A DNA stretch of 64,000 nt. Origin: Desulfovibrio sp. ZJ209 (GTDB lineage: Bacteria > Desulfobacterota > Desulfovibrionia > Desulfovibrionales > Desulfovibrionaceae). Location: NCBI RefSeq assembly GCF_011039135.1, contig NZ_JAAKEJ010000004.1:124001-188000 (forward strand), given 5' to 3'. The notes under the pieces are model-generated. The model was given only the letters and a program-made list of their open reading frames with translations. It ran no database searches and was not told the origin of the DNA. Below are positions 7,525-15,171 of this stretch, piece by piece; the stretch's first letter is position 1, and the number at the start of each line of letters is the position of its first letter. The translations under genes were made by a program, and so were the position numbers.

Positions 7525-7541
7525 AGCAACCCGCGTGCCAA
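7525..7541 (-). promoter_or_regulatory. Sigma-54 promoter, full consensus
   Basis: The minus strand reads TTGGCACGCGGGTTGCT: GG and GC separated by exactly 10 bases, matching TGGCACG-N4-TTGCW at every conserved position. Upstream of it (7541-7600) is the most AT-rich patch of the intergenic region, suitable for IHF bending. Further up, GATGTA/TACATC and CATCT/AGATG inverted repeats around 7632-7665 could be an activator site. No protein gene lies downstream on this strand before the terminator at 7166. Confidence 0.7.
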
Positions 7542-7775
7542 CATATATTTTAGATGATAACTATGTAATATATATTGATAATTTATTTCCATGCACCATG
7601 TAGGGAGCGCCATGCCCGGGGTGGATGTATGCTTTTTTTACATCTGTCCAGATGGGCTGTAAAAATTTCATCCAGGTGTCTAGAAAGTGCGCAGGGGGCT
7701 GGAGGCGAAAGCCCGGGAGGGCGAGGTACTCCTTCCCCATTAAGGATTAAGGAACAGGAGGGAAGGGACGGCGCT

Positions 7776-7806
7776 AAAAAGCAGGGCGCCCGGATGGGGC
7801 GCCCTG
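7776..7806 (-). terminator. Intrinsic terminator of the ZraP-like gene
   Basis: On the minus strand CAGGGCGCCC (7806-7797) pairs with GGGCGCCCTG (7791-7782) around a five-base loop, then TTTTT (7780-7776), 43 bases past the stop codon. Confidence 0.85.
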
Positions 7807-7848
7807 GGGAAAAAGGGGTGAGGAGGAACGCGCGCGGCGTGTGGGCGG

Positions 7849-8394
7849 CTAGCTGCGGCCCGGCGCGGCCACGGGCCTGACGAGGCCCGAGCCCTTGCGC
7901 GGCAGAATGGGGCGGTCGTCGGTCAAGGGGTTGAGCCAGAAGCCTTCCTCGCCGAGCGGGCCCATGGGCACGCCGACCTCGGTGCGCAAAACCTCGCTGA
8001 TATGGAGCAGGCGCCGCCGCAACTGGCTGCGCAGCATCTGGAGCTCAAGGCCGATGCGCGGCAGGGTGTCGGGCGGGGTCGTGCTGTCGAAGCGCAGGCT
8101 CTCCAGCTCGGCCTTTTTTTCACGGATGCGCACGCGCAGGGCGTGGACATCGGGATGGGCCTCCTGAAGGATCTTCAGCGCCTGTTCCCGCTGGCCTTCG
8201 GGCAGGGTTTCGAGCCACTGGCGCACCGAGCGCGTGTAGTGGGCCTCGCGTTCCGGGGAGAGGTCATGCTGGTCGGTTTCGTTCTGGATGGCGTGGCGCG
8301 CCGGCGCGCCACCGCGGGCCGCGGCCTCGTCCGACACTGCGGCCGGGGCCAGCAGGGCGGCCGCGAGCAGGAGAGTACAGGGGAGTTTGGACAT
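7849..8394 (-). CDS. ZraP-like periplasmic metal-stress protein
   Basis: A 181-residue secreted protein. Residues 1-27 form a signal peptide (LLLAAALLAPAAVSDEAAA). The mature part is helical and charged. The block REKKAELESLRFDSTTPPDT, then LGLELQMLRSQLRRRLLHIS, then EVGVPMG lines up with the ZraP pattern I recall from E. coli (a Lys/Glu helix, NPPD turn, long helix, then AGIPRG). ZraP-type proteins (CpxP/Spy relatives) are periplasmic chaperones that bind zinc and damp the ZraS kinase. The divergent placement against a ZraS/ZraR-like pair 189 bases away strongly supports the call. The metal-binding His/Cys tail of E. coli ZraP is not obvious here, so the signal may differ. Confidence 0.75.
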   Translation of the reverse strand: MSKLPCTLLLAAALLAPAAVSDEAAARGGAPARHAIQNETDQHDLSPEREAHYTRSVRQWLETLPEGQREQALKILQEAHPDVHALRVRIREKKAELESLRFDSTTPPDTLPRIGLELQMLRSQLRRRLLHISEVLRTEVGVPMGPLGEEGFWLNPLTDDRPILPRKGSGLVRPVAAPGRS

Positions 8395-8455
8395 GGCGTT
8401 GTTCTTCGCGCGTATGCGCAGGATACGGCAAAAGGGCGTTGCGGAGGAACAGAAA

Positions 8456-8528
8456 AACGGAGTCCTGGGCCGGGCAGTCCGGCACCATTAAGGAAATGAT
8501 ATGCAAAAAATGTGCGAAAAACTCCGTT
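8456..8528. promoter_or_regulatory. Inverted half-sites in the zraP-zraS divergent region
   Basis: AACGGAGT (8456-8463) and ACTCCGTT (8521-8528) are perfect inverted copies 57 bases apart between the two divergent start codons. They are candidate binding half-sites for the ZraR-like regulator. Confidence 0.35.
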
Positions 8529-8548
8529 AAAAGGGGCGCCGCCGGGAG

Positions 8549-8577
8549 ATGACAGGCGGCGGCCGCCCGGCTATACT
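8549..8577 (+). promoter_or_regulatory. Sigma-70-like promoter abutting the zraS start codon
   Basis: ATGACA (8549-8554), a 17-base spacer, TATACT (8572-8577): 5/6 and 5/6 matches with ideal spacing. The ATG is only six bases past the -10 box, so initiation would fall on or beside the start codon. Confidence 0.55.
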
Positions 8578-8583
8578 CCGCCC

Positions 8584-10185
8584 ATGAATGCAGAGCACGA
8601 GGCAGCGCCCGGCACGCCGGGCGAGGGCCGTCTCAGGGATGCCTGGGCCGCCACCGCGGCGTCGCCCGGGGCGCCCGAGCCGTCCTTGTCTTCCGGCGCG
8701 TCCGTCCGCAAGGGCGGGAAGGAGGGCAAGGGCGGCAAGGGCACGGCCCGGCTGGTCGTGGGCGGCGCGCGCCCGCGCAATCCGGCCCTCGGCATGCCCA
8801 TCGGCTGGATGCTCGGCAGCGCCGCGCTCATCCTCATCTTTGCCGTGGCCCTCGTGACCTATCTCTCCATCCTGCGCAGCGAGGAGGGCATGGCCGACCT
8901 GCTCGCCGAAAAGGGCTCCTCGCTCATCATGGCTTTTGAGAGCTCGCTGCGCACCGGGCTTCGGGGCGAATCGGCCGTGCGCCTCCAGGTGCTGCTGGAG
9001 GAGATGGCGCGCAGCCCGGACATCGAGTTCGTGGCCGTGACCATGCCGGACGGCACCATCGTGGCCCACAGCGAGCGCACGCGCCTCGGCGAGACCCTGC
9101 GCATGCAGGACGCGGAGATGGACGAAGACCGCATGGCCGAGCTTGACCCCACGGACGAGACCCACTGGACCATGGTGCGCATGGAGGGGCGCCGCGTCTT
9201 CGTGGTCTACCGCCATTTCCTGCTCGGGCGGGAGAACTGGCCGGCGGACCTGCCGCTGCCCACCATCTTTCTCGGGCTGGACGTGGCCCCCTTCGAGATC
9301 ACGCGCAGCCAGAACCGCAGCTACGCCACGGCGCTCGGCGTCGTCACCTTTCTCATGGGCCTGCTCTGCCTTTTGGCCGTGAGCTTCGCGCAGCGCGCCA
9401 CAGAGTCGCGCCGGCGCCAGTACCGCGCCGAGGGCAAGGTGCACGAGCTCGAGGAGGAAGTGCGGCGCCGCGAAAAGCTCGCGGCCATCGGCACCATGGC
9501 GGCCGGCGTGGCGCACGAGGTGCGCAACCCCTTGAGCTCCATCAAGGGCTACGCCACCTATTTCCGCCAGCGCTTCAGCGAGGGTAGCGAGGAGCGCGAG
9601 GCCGCCTCCATCATGGTGCGCGAGGTCAACCGCCTGAACCGCGTCATCACCGACCTGCTCGGGCTCTCCCGGCCGAGCTATGTGAAGCCGGGCTCGGTGG
9701 ACCTCGGCGCCATCGTGACCCATGTGCTGCGCCTTATCCGCCAGACTGCGGCCGAGCGCCATGTGGAGATCGTCTGCCGCACCTCGCGCCGGGTGCCCAA
9801 GGTCTATGTGGACATGGAGCGCCTGGGGCAGGCCCTGCTCAACCTCTGCCTCAACGCGCTGGACGCCATGCCCGACGGCGGCACGCTGACCATCGCCATC
9901 GCGCGCGCCAAGAACAGCGTCTGCCTCATGGTGCGCGACACGGGCACGGGCATGTCGCCGGACACGCTGGACCATATCTTCGACCCCTATTTCACCACCA
10001 AGGGCAGCGGCACGGGCCTGGGGCTCCCGCTCGTGCATAAGCTCGTCACGGCCCACGGCGGCAGGATCTCGGTCTCCTCGCGGGAGGCCGTGCCCGGCAG
10101 GAACGGGGGCAAGGGCAAGGCCGGCGAGACCATCTTCCGCATCTGGCTGCCGCTGGCGCCCGAGGAAGAGCACGGCGGCCGCTGA
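8584..10185 (+). CDS. ZraS-like membrane sensor histidine kinase
   Basis: 533 residues: a cytoplasmic N-terminal extension of about 70 residues, low in complexity and Gly/Lys-rich (RKGGKEGKGGKGTAR); membrane helix 1 at about 71-97; a periplasmic sensor domain to about 243; membrane helix 2 at about 244-262; then a NtrB-type kinase with H311 in GVAHEVRNPLSSIKGYATYF, an N box (NALDAMPDGG) and G boxes (DTGTGMSP, GSGTGLGLPLVHKL). ZraS senses envelope or zinc stress and phosphorylates ZraR. Partner genes flank it: zraP-like divergently upstream and a sigma-54 response regulator 99 bases downstream. The N-terminal extension is unusual for ZraS; a downstream ATG right before helix 1 (codon 70) is an alternative start, though the promoter position allows leaderless translation from 8584. 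Confidence 0.85.
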   Translation: MNAEHEAAPGTPGEGRLRDAWAATAASPGAPEPSLSSGASVRKGGKEGKGGKGTARLVVGGARPRNPALGMPIGWMLGSAALILIFAVALVTYLSILRSEEGMADLLAEKGSSLIMAFESSLRTGLRGESAVRLQVLLEEMARSPDIEFVAVTMPDGTIVAHSERTRLGETLRMQDAEMDEDRMAELDPTDETHWTMVRMEGRRVFVVYRHFLLGRENWPADLPLPTIFLGLDVAPFEITRSQNRSYATALGVVTFLMGLLCLLAVSFAQRATESRRRQYRAEGKVHELEEEVRRREKLAAIGTMAAGVAHEVRNPLSSIKGYATYFRQRFSEGSEEREAASIMVREVNRLNRVITDLLGLSRPSYVKPGSVDLGAIVTHVLRLIRQTAAERHVEIVCRTSRRVPKVYVDMERLGQALLNLCLNALDAMPDGGTLTIAIARAKNSVCLMVRDTGTGMSPDTLDHIFDPYFTTKGSGTGLGLPLVHKLVTAHGGRISVSSREAVPGRNGGKGKAGETIFRIWLPLAPEEEHGGR

Positions 10186-10284
10186 GCAGCGGCAGGGATT
10201 TTTGTGATGCCCCGCCGGCCCGGGGGGAAGGCCGGGCGGGGGACTGGCCGGGCGCTTCGGAAGGCGCCCGGGCACTGCTGAGGG

Positions 10285-11670
10285 ATGAAGGAGGAAGGCT
10301 TGGCAAGCTCCATTCTTGTGGTCGATGACGACGACGCCCACCGCAGCATGCTGCGCACCATGCTGCGCTCCTGGGGTTTCACCGTGGAAGAGGCCACGGA
10401 CGGCGACGAGGCCGTGGACCTCGTGCGCGAGCGCGCCTTCGACGCCGTGCTCTCGGACGTGCGCATGGCGCGCATGGACGGCATCCACGCGCTCAAGGCC
10501 ATGCTGGAGTACAATCCGGCGCTGCCCGTGGTACTCATGACAGCGTATTCCTCGGTGGAGACGGCCGTGGACGCCCTGCGCATCGGGGCTTACGACTATC
10601 TCGTCAAGCCGCTCGATTTCGACCTCTTGCGCGAAACGCTGGAGCAGGCCATCGAGCGTTCCCAGCACAGCGTGGAGAACCGCGAGCTCAGGCGGCAGCT
10701 CACCGAGTCCTCGGGCAGCCAGGACATCGTCGGCAGGAGCGACGCGCTCAAGCGCATGCTCGGCTTCATCGAGACCGTGGCGCCCACCGAGGCCACGGTG
10801 CTCATTACGGGCGAGTCCGGCACGGGCAAGGAACTCGTGGCGCGCGCCCTGCATTCCTCCAGCGCGCGGGCGGACAAGCCGCTCGTCACCGTGAACTGCG
10901 CGGCCCTCACCGAGACCCTGCTGGAATCGGAGCTTTTCGGGCATGAAAAGGGCGCCTTCACCGGCGCCGACCGGCGCCGCGAGGGCCGCTTCGTGCAGGC
11001 CAACGGCGGCACGCTGTTTCTGGACGAGATCGGCGAGATGCCGCTCCAGCTCCAGGCGAAGCTCCTCCGGGCGCTCCAGCAGGGCGAGATCCAGAGGGTG
11101 GGCTCGGACGTGCCCATCACCGTGGATGTGCGCGTCATCGCGGCCACCAACCGCAACCTCCTGCGCGAGGCGCAGGAAAAACGCTTCCGCGAGGATCTCT
11201 TCTTCCGCCTCAATGTCATCTCCATCGAGGTGCCGGCGCTCCGCCAGCGCGGGGACGACATCCCGCTTTTGGCGGCCTACTTCCTCCAGCGTTTCGCCGA
11301 GCGCAACCGCAAGAGCATCAAGGGCTTCTCGCCGCAGGCGCTGGACAGCATGCGCCGCTACCGGTGGCCCGGCAATGTGCGCGAGCTGGAAAACGCCGTG
11401 GAGCGCGCGGTTATCCTCTGTTGCGGCGACCTCGTGACGCCCGCGGAACTCCCGGACACCGTGGCCCACGCGCCCGAGCCCGCCGAGGCCCCGGAACCGC
11501 AGGACGCCATCTCCCTCGCCGGCATGGCCCTCGAGGACGTGGAACGCCTCGCCATCGAGGACACCCTGCGCCAGACCGGCGACAACAAGAGCGAGGCCGC
11601 CCGGCGCCTCGGCATCACCCGGGCCACCCTGCACAACAAGCTGCGCAAGTACGGCCTTGAGCAGGATTAA
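10285..11670 (+). CDS. ZraR-like sigma-54-dependent response regulator
   Basis: 461 residues in the NtrC arrangement: a receiver domain at 8-122 with the phosphoacceptor D58 in VLSDVRMARMDG; a AAA+ domain with Walker A GESGTGKE (about 176-183), the sigma-54 contact loop GAFTGA (about 222) and Walker B LFLDEIGE; and a Fis-type HTH at the C-terminus (SEAARRLGITRATLHNKLRK). It activates sigma-54 promoters after phosphorylation by the kinase encoded just upstream. Start choice is uncertain: an AAGGAGG lies inside this frame five bases before a TTG at 10300, so the true product may begin LASSILVVDDDD, five residues shorter. It is one of two sigma-54 activators in the window and a candidate to drive the minus-strand promoter at 7525. 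Confidence 0.9.
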   Translation: MKEEGLASSILVVDDDDAHRSMLRTMLRSWGFTVEEATDGDEAVDLVRERAFDAVLSDVRMARMDGIHALKAMLEYNPALPVVLMTAYSSVETAVDALRIGAYDYLVKPLDFDLLRETLEQAIERSQHSVENRELRRQLTESSGSQDIVGRSDALKRMLGFIETVAPTEATVLITGESGTGKELVARALHSSSARADKPLVTVNCAALTETLLESELFGHEKGAFTGADRRREGRFVQANGGTLFLDEIGEMPLQLQAKLLRALQQGEIQRVGSDVPITVDVRVIAATNRNLLREAQEKRFREDLFFRLNVISIEVPALRQRGDDIPLLAAYFLQRFAERNRKSIKGFSPQALDSMRRYRWPGNVRELENAVERAVILCCGDLVTPAELPDTVAHAPEPAEAPEPQDAISLAGMALEDVERLAIEDTLRQTGDNKSEAARRLGITRATLHNKLRKYGLEQD

Positions 11671-11691
11671 CGCGTTGCTGATGGCCGAAGC

Positions 11692-12792
11692 ATGAGCCGG
11701 CGGGTGACACTGGCGGACGTGAGCCGCAAGACCGGGCTTTCGCAGGCCACGGTCTCCATGATTTTGTCGCGGCGGCCCGATGTCTCCTTCGCGGAGGAGA
11801 CCGTGCGCCTCGTGCGCGCCACCGCCGAGGAGCTGGGCTACACGGCCGCGCGGCGGCGGGGCGCGCTCTTCGCGCGGCGCACCGTCATGGTGGTCTGCCC
11901 CTTCATCCGCAACTACTATTACTCCACCGTGGTCCAGGCGCTCCAGAGCGAGGCCGCGGGCATGGAGTGCAATGTCCTCGTCTATACCACCTACGGCAAC
12001 GCCGCCGAGGAGGCGCGCCTTCTGCGCGTCATGGCCGAGTCGGACGTGGGCGGGGTGATCTTCGCCATGATGCCGCAGTCGCGGCCCTTGGTGCGGCGCA
12101 TCGCCCGCCAGCTCCCCATGGTCATCATGGCCGACCGCGAGGGCGAGAGCGCGGCCGACTTCGTGGAGCTGCACAACCGCGAGGCCGGGGCGCTGGCCGC
12201 GCGGCACCTGGCCCGGCTCGGGCACAGGCGCATCATCTGCATCTCCACGCCGCTCTCCCAGGCCTTTCCGGTGCGCGTCCGGCGCTTCGAGGGCCTGCGC
12301 GACGCCTGGGCCGAGCTCTGCCCGGAGGGGAAGGTCTCGCTGTTCACGAGCTTTGCGAGCCACGCGCAGGCGAGGGACAATATCCTGCTCGAGCGGCACC
12401 TCGGCCGCAAGATCACGGAAGCCGTGCTCGAGGAGGCGCGCGAGCCCTTCACGGCCATCGTGGCCATCAACGACATGATGGCCTATGGCGCGCTGGACGC
12501 GCTGGCCGCCGCGGGCCTTTCCGTGCCCGGGGATTGCAGCGTCTGCGGGCTGGACAATGACTTCCCCTCCGACCTCGTGGGCGTGAGCCTGACGAGCGTG
12601 GAGCACTCCATGGCGCAGAACGCGCGGGAGGCCTTCCGCCTGCTCTACCGCAAGATGGCCGGCGAGAGCGAGGCAACAGAGGTGGCCGTGCGCCGCCATA
12701 TCCGCCCCGAGCTCGTGCCCCGCGCCTCCACGGGCGCGCCCTGTCCTGAGGGGGCGCCCCGCCACAAGAGCGGCAAGCCCTTGGGACGGTAA
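11692..12792 (+). CDS. LacI-family transcriptional regulator
   Basis: 366 residues. The N-terminal HTH and hinge are classic (VTLADVSRKTGLSQATVSMI, then RATAEELGYTAARR). It is followed by a periplasmic-binding-like sensor domain (FVELHNREAGALAARHLARL, FTAIVAINDMMAYGALDAL, CGLDNDFPSDLVGVSLTSVE). Such proteins are dimeric repressors released or engaged by a small effector, usually a sugar or nucleoside. It starts 21 bases after the ZraR-like stop and may be read through from that operon. No sugar transport or catabolic genes are adjacent, so neither effector nor target is predictable. The last 25 residues (GAPCPEGAPRHKSGKP) are an unstructured tail. Confidence 0.9.
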   Translation: MSRRVTLADVSRKTGLSQATVSMILSRRPDVSFAEETVRLVRATAEELGYTAARRRGALFARRTVMVVCPFIRNYYYSTVVQALQSEAAGMECNVLVYTTYGNAAEEARLLRVMAESDVGGVIFAMMPQSRPLVRRIARQLPMVIMADREGESAADFVELHNREAGALAARHLARLGHRRIICISTPLSQAFPVRVRRFEGLRDAWAELCPEGKVSLFTSFASHAQARDNILLERHLGRKITEAVLEEAREPFTAIVAINDMMAYGALDALAAAGLSVPGDCSVCGLDNDFPSDLVGVSLTSVEHSMAQNAREAFRLLYRKMAGESEATEVAVRRHIRPELVPRASTGAPCPEGAPRHKSGKPLGR

Positions 12793-12945
12793 ATGCGGAC
12801 ATGCACGCCTGTTCCGTGCGAAGGCATGCGCCATGCCAGCAGTGCACAAGGAAAACGGGCACAGGTGCATGGCCATGGCAGTGCACGGGGCTGCTCATGA
12901 CAGTGCGTTCCAGCACAGGGAACTTCTCTTGGGCATGAAGGTATC

Positions 12946-14019
12946 ATGAAAGAAATATTGGCATATACTGTTGGAAATACGAATTCGGGCGATGCTCCGA
13001 TTCTCTATACCGTGAGCCGTTATGATGAAATACAGGTTGAGGGACGGGTAAAAAATAATCAAATTATCTATGAAGTTCCATCCCCAGGAATCTATCAGGC
13101 CAAGACCTATGCCCAGGAAAATGATGAAGTAGTTATTTCCACCTATGAATATCGATATTTTCCGCCGGAGAGAGGGTATCGCTTCGATTCCCCGAGGGAT
13201 GTCCGGGATTTTGAAAAAGAGGTGCTCGCCGCTTCAAAAGAGTCGGCCATAACGGCATTTCAGGGCCGGAGCAAGAGCCTGGTTTTTGATTTCATCTTTT
13301 TCCCGGCCCGCAGTAAAAACTTGTTTGTCCTCTGCCCGAGCGCCATTATCCCCGGCAAAACTCCAGTCCCGCACTTTTATCGGTGGAAATGGGCGGCGCA
13401 AGGGAAATTTCCGGGAAATGTCCTCGTCGTGTCTGACCCCACCTTCAGGCTTGACCCGCGTCTTGGTGCCGGCTGGTTTGTGGGAACCCGGGAGGAAGAT
13501 GCCACGGTGTGCTTCAGCAAAGTAATCAAAATCTTTTGTGAAACATTACACATCAATTACAGAAATCTATTTTTTTGGGGCTCATCAGCGGGCGGATTTA
13601 TTGCGATGCAATTCGCCAAGTATTTCCCCTTGTCAACAGCCGTTGCAGTCAACGCGCAAACAGATATATCTAAATATGAATATCATACTATGTTATATAA
13701 AATTGGATTCAAGGGGCTTTCAGATGAAGAAATGATTAATACTTTCAACAATCGCCTGAGTACGGTCGCAAACATTAAAAATTTTTCCAACAATACTGTC
13801 TTTATGGTTCAAAATATCTTGGATACCCATCATTATCAAGACCATTTTCTGCCATTTTTCAGGGCAGCGCTCTCCACCCCAAAGCCGGAACTCCCGGAGG
13901 GTATCCACCATATTCCCGATTCACCGTTTACCACGTGGGTGTATTCCCATCCTGACGGCCATATGGCAGAAACCCCTGAGATGGCAAAAGTGCTCATCAA
14001 GCTCCTCCGGGCAAAATAA
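12946..14019 (+). CDS. Alpha/beta-hydrolase-fold protein in an AT-rich island
   Basis: 357 residues with a nucleophile-elbow motif FFWGSSAGGFIAMQFAKYF near residue 210 and a candidate terminal histidine in SHPDGHMAETPEM near 340, giving a plausible Ser-His hydrolase. An N-terminal beta-rich domain of about 100 residues precedes it (YEVPSPGIYQAKTYAQEND). I recognise the fold but not the family; similar proteins occur near surface-glycan and glycoprotein export genes. Base composition by eye is about 45% GC (one line near 27%), far below its neighbours, and it uses codons such as ATA, TTA and AAA freely. That points to recent acquisition. It stands alone, with no terminator or mobile element visible at either side. 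Confidence 0.6.
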   Translation: MKEILAYTVGNTNSGDAPILYTVSRYDEIQVEGRVKNNQIIYEVPSPGIYQAKTYAQENDEVVISTYEYRYFPPERGYRFDSPRDVRDFEKEVLAASKESAITAFQGRSKSLVFDFIFFPARSKNLFVLCPSAIIPGKTPVPHFYRWKWAAQGKFPGNVLVVSDPTFRLDPRLGAGWFVGTREEDATVCFSKVIKIFCETLHINYRNLFFWGSSAGGFIAMQFAKYFPLSTAVAVNAQTDISKYEYHTMLYKIGFKGLSDEEMINTFNNRLSTVANIKNFSNNTVFMVQNILDTHHYQDHFLPFFRAALSTPKPELPEGIHHIPDSPFTTWVYSHPDGHMAETPEMAKVLIKLLRAK

Positions 14020-14374
14020 AGGGGTGCGGTGCGCCAGGGCCGGCCCGTTTCCGCAACAACAGCGGAACTGCCAGGAGCCGGCTTCGGGGGTGCCAGGCCG
14101 TTGGCGGCTGTTCCGCCCGGGCTTCGGCCCTGTGGGGAACTTCATCCCGGGCCTGCGACTGCAACGCCGGGCCGCTGGCTCACAATGGATGCGGCCACCC
14201 GGGGCACCCGGGGAGCGGGCAGCAGCCGGCCATGCCCCGGCCGGGCACGGGCAGGTGGGGGCCCTTCTAAAATTTTCAATGATTTTTCAATAAAAATCTG
14301 GCCGCGGGAACCGGCTTTTTCTTGCCCGGCCCGGTGCCGGTCAGGTATGCAGGACGCGGGAATCGGAGAACACG
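14020..14374. other. Intergenic, no gene seen
   Basis: 355 bases returning from AT-rich to GC-rich composition. Short frames are present but none has a ribosome site or family resemblance. AATTTTCAATGATTTTTCAA near 14272-14291 is the only notably AT-rich patch and could be promoter DNA for the next gene. Confidence 0.5.
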
Positions 14375-14887
14375 ATGGGCGCACGGCAAAAGGCGACCGG
14401 CTGGAAGGTGCCCCTGCTCTTTTGCGGGGCCATGCTCGTCCTCATGGGGCTGGGCGCGCTCCTGCGCACGCCGCCCGCCCCGCCGCCAGAGCTGCCGCGG
14501 GCGCTCATGGACAAGGCCCGGGCGCTCGCCATCGACCTCGATACGCCCGGGGGCCGGCCGTGGAAGGAGCGCATCGTGAGCGCGGCCAGCGGCTTCGTGG
14601 CCCCGGAAGTCAAGGCGCAGCGCCTGAGTGCCGTGGCGGCCGAGGCGACGGCCCGGGGCCGGCTGGACGCGGCCTGCGCCGCGGCTGTGCAGATAGAGGA
14701 CGAGGCCCGGCGCGACGGCGCCTTTGAAGGCGTGTTCCGCGCGGCGCAGGCAAGCTGCGCGGATCTCCCGTGGGCGGTCTTCGCCGTGCACGGCGTGCGC
14801 GGGCGGCAACGGGCCGAGGCCCTTGCCGGCGAGCTCCACGCCCGCTGGCGGGCCTGCGAAGGCGGGAGCGGTCACGTCGCCCCCTAG
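14375..14887 (+). CDS. Hypothetical membrane-anchored protein
   Basis: 170 residues with one N-terminal membrane helix (VPLLFCGAMLVLMGLGALL, about 12-31), a proline-rich spacer (TPPAPPPELP), and an Ala/Arg-rich helical domain with four cysteines (residues C103, C129, C164 region) likely outside the membrane. I do not recognise the family. Codon use matches the genome. It is followed by a strong terminator and has no operon partner. It could equally be a periplasmic helical adaptor; no enzymatic motif is visible. Confidence 0.6.
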   Translation: MGARQKATGWKVPLLFCGAMLVLMGLGALLRTPPAPPPELPRALMDKARALAIDLDTPGGRPWKERIVSAASGFVAPEVKAQRLSAVAAEATARGRLDAACAAAVQIEDEARRDGAFEGVFRAAQASCADLPWAVFAVHGVRGRQRAEALAGELHARWRACEGGSGHVAP

Positions 14888-14937
14888 ACCGCCAACACAC
14901 TTTTCAAGATCGGGCCCACACCTCCCTCGGGCCCCGG

Positions 14938-14978
14938 CCGCCCTCTCCCCACCAGCGCAGGGGAGGGGGCGGTTTTTT
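14938..14978 (+). terminator. Intrinsic terminator
   Basis: CCGCCCTCTCCCC (14938-14950) pairs with GGGGAGGGGGCGG (14960-14972) apart from one wobble, then TTTTTT (14973-14978). It ends the transcript of the hypothetical membrane protein. Confidence 0.85.
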
Positions 14979-14999
14979 CGCGCCCGAAGCGCGCCGGGC

Positions 15000-15028
15000 T
15001 TGTAAAAGCGGGCAAATCGCCGTATAGC
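15000..15028 (+). promoter_or_regulatory. Candidate sigma-70 promoter for the hybrid kinase
   Basis: TTGTAA (15000-15005), a 17-base spacer, TATAGC (15023-15028), right after the upstream terminator and about 140 bases before the kinase ATG. Confidence 0.4.
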
Positions 15029-15171
15029 CAAGGGTACGATTTTCCGCACCTGCCGCGTTGTATCGCGCCTTTTTCAAGGCTCGCGCCGGGAGCGCCCGAC
15101 AGCCGCGAGGCGTAGGCCCGCATTGGCCGCACGGGCAAGGCCCAGGGGCACGGAGCCGGGGAAGCGCCTCC

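Noticed and set aside
7224-7603. Small plus-strand protein genes in the 7.2-7.6 kb gap
   Set aside because: Several overlapping frames of 70-100 codons exist, but none has family resemblance, consistent codon use or a convincing ribosome site with promoter.
8395-8583. Sigma-54 promoters for the zraP-like and zraS-like genes
   Set aside because: GG...GC pairs such as TGGTGCCGGACTGCC (minus) and AAGGAAATGATATGC (plus) have 9 bases between the dinucleotides instead of the strict 10, so I did not call them.
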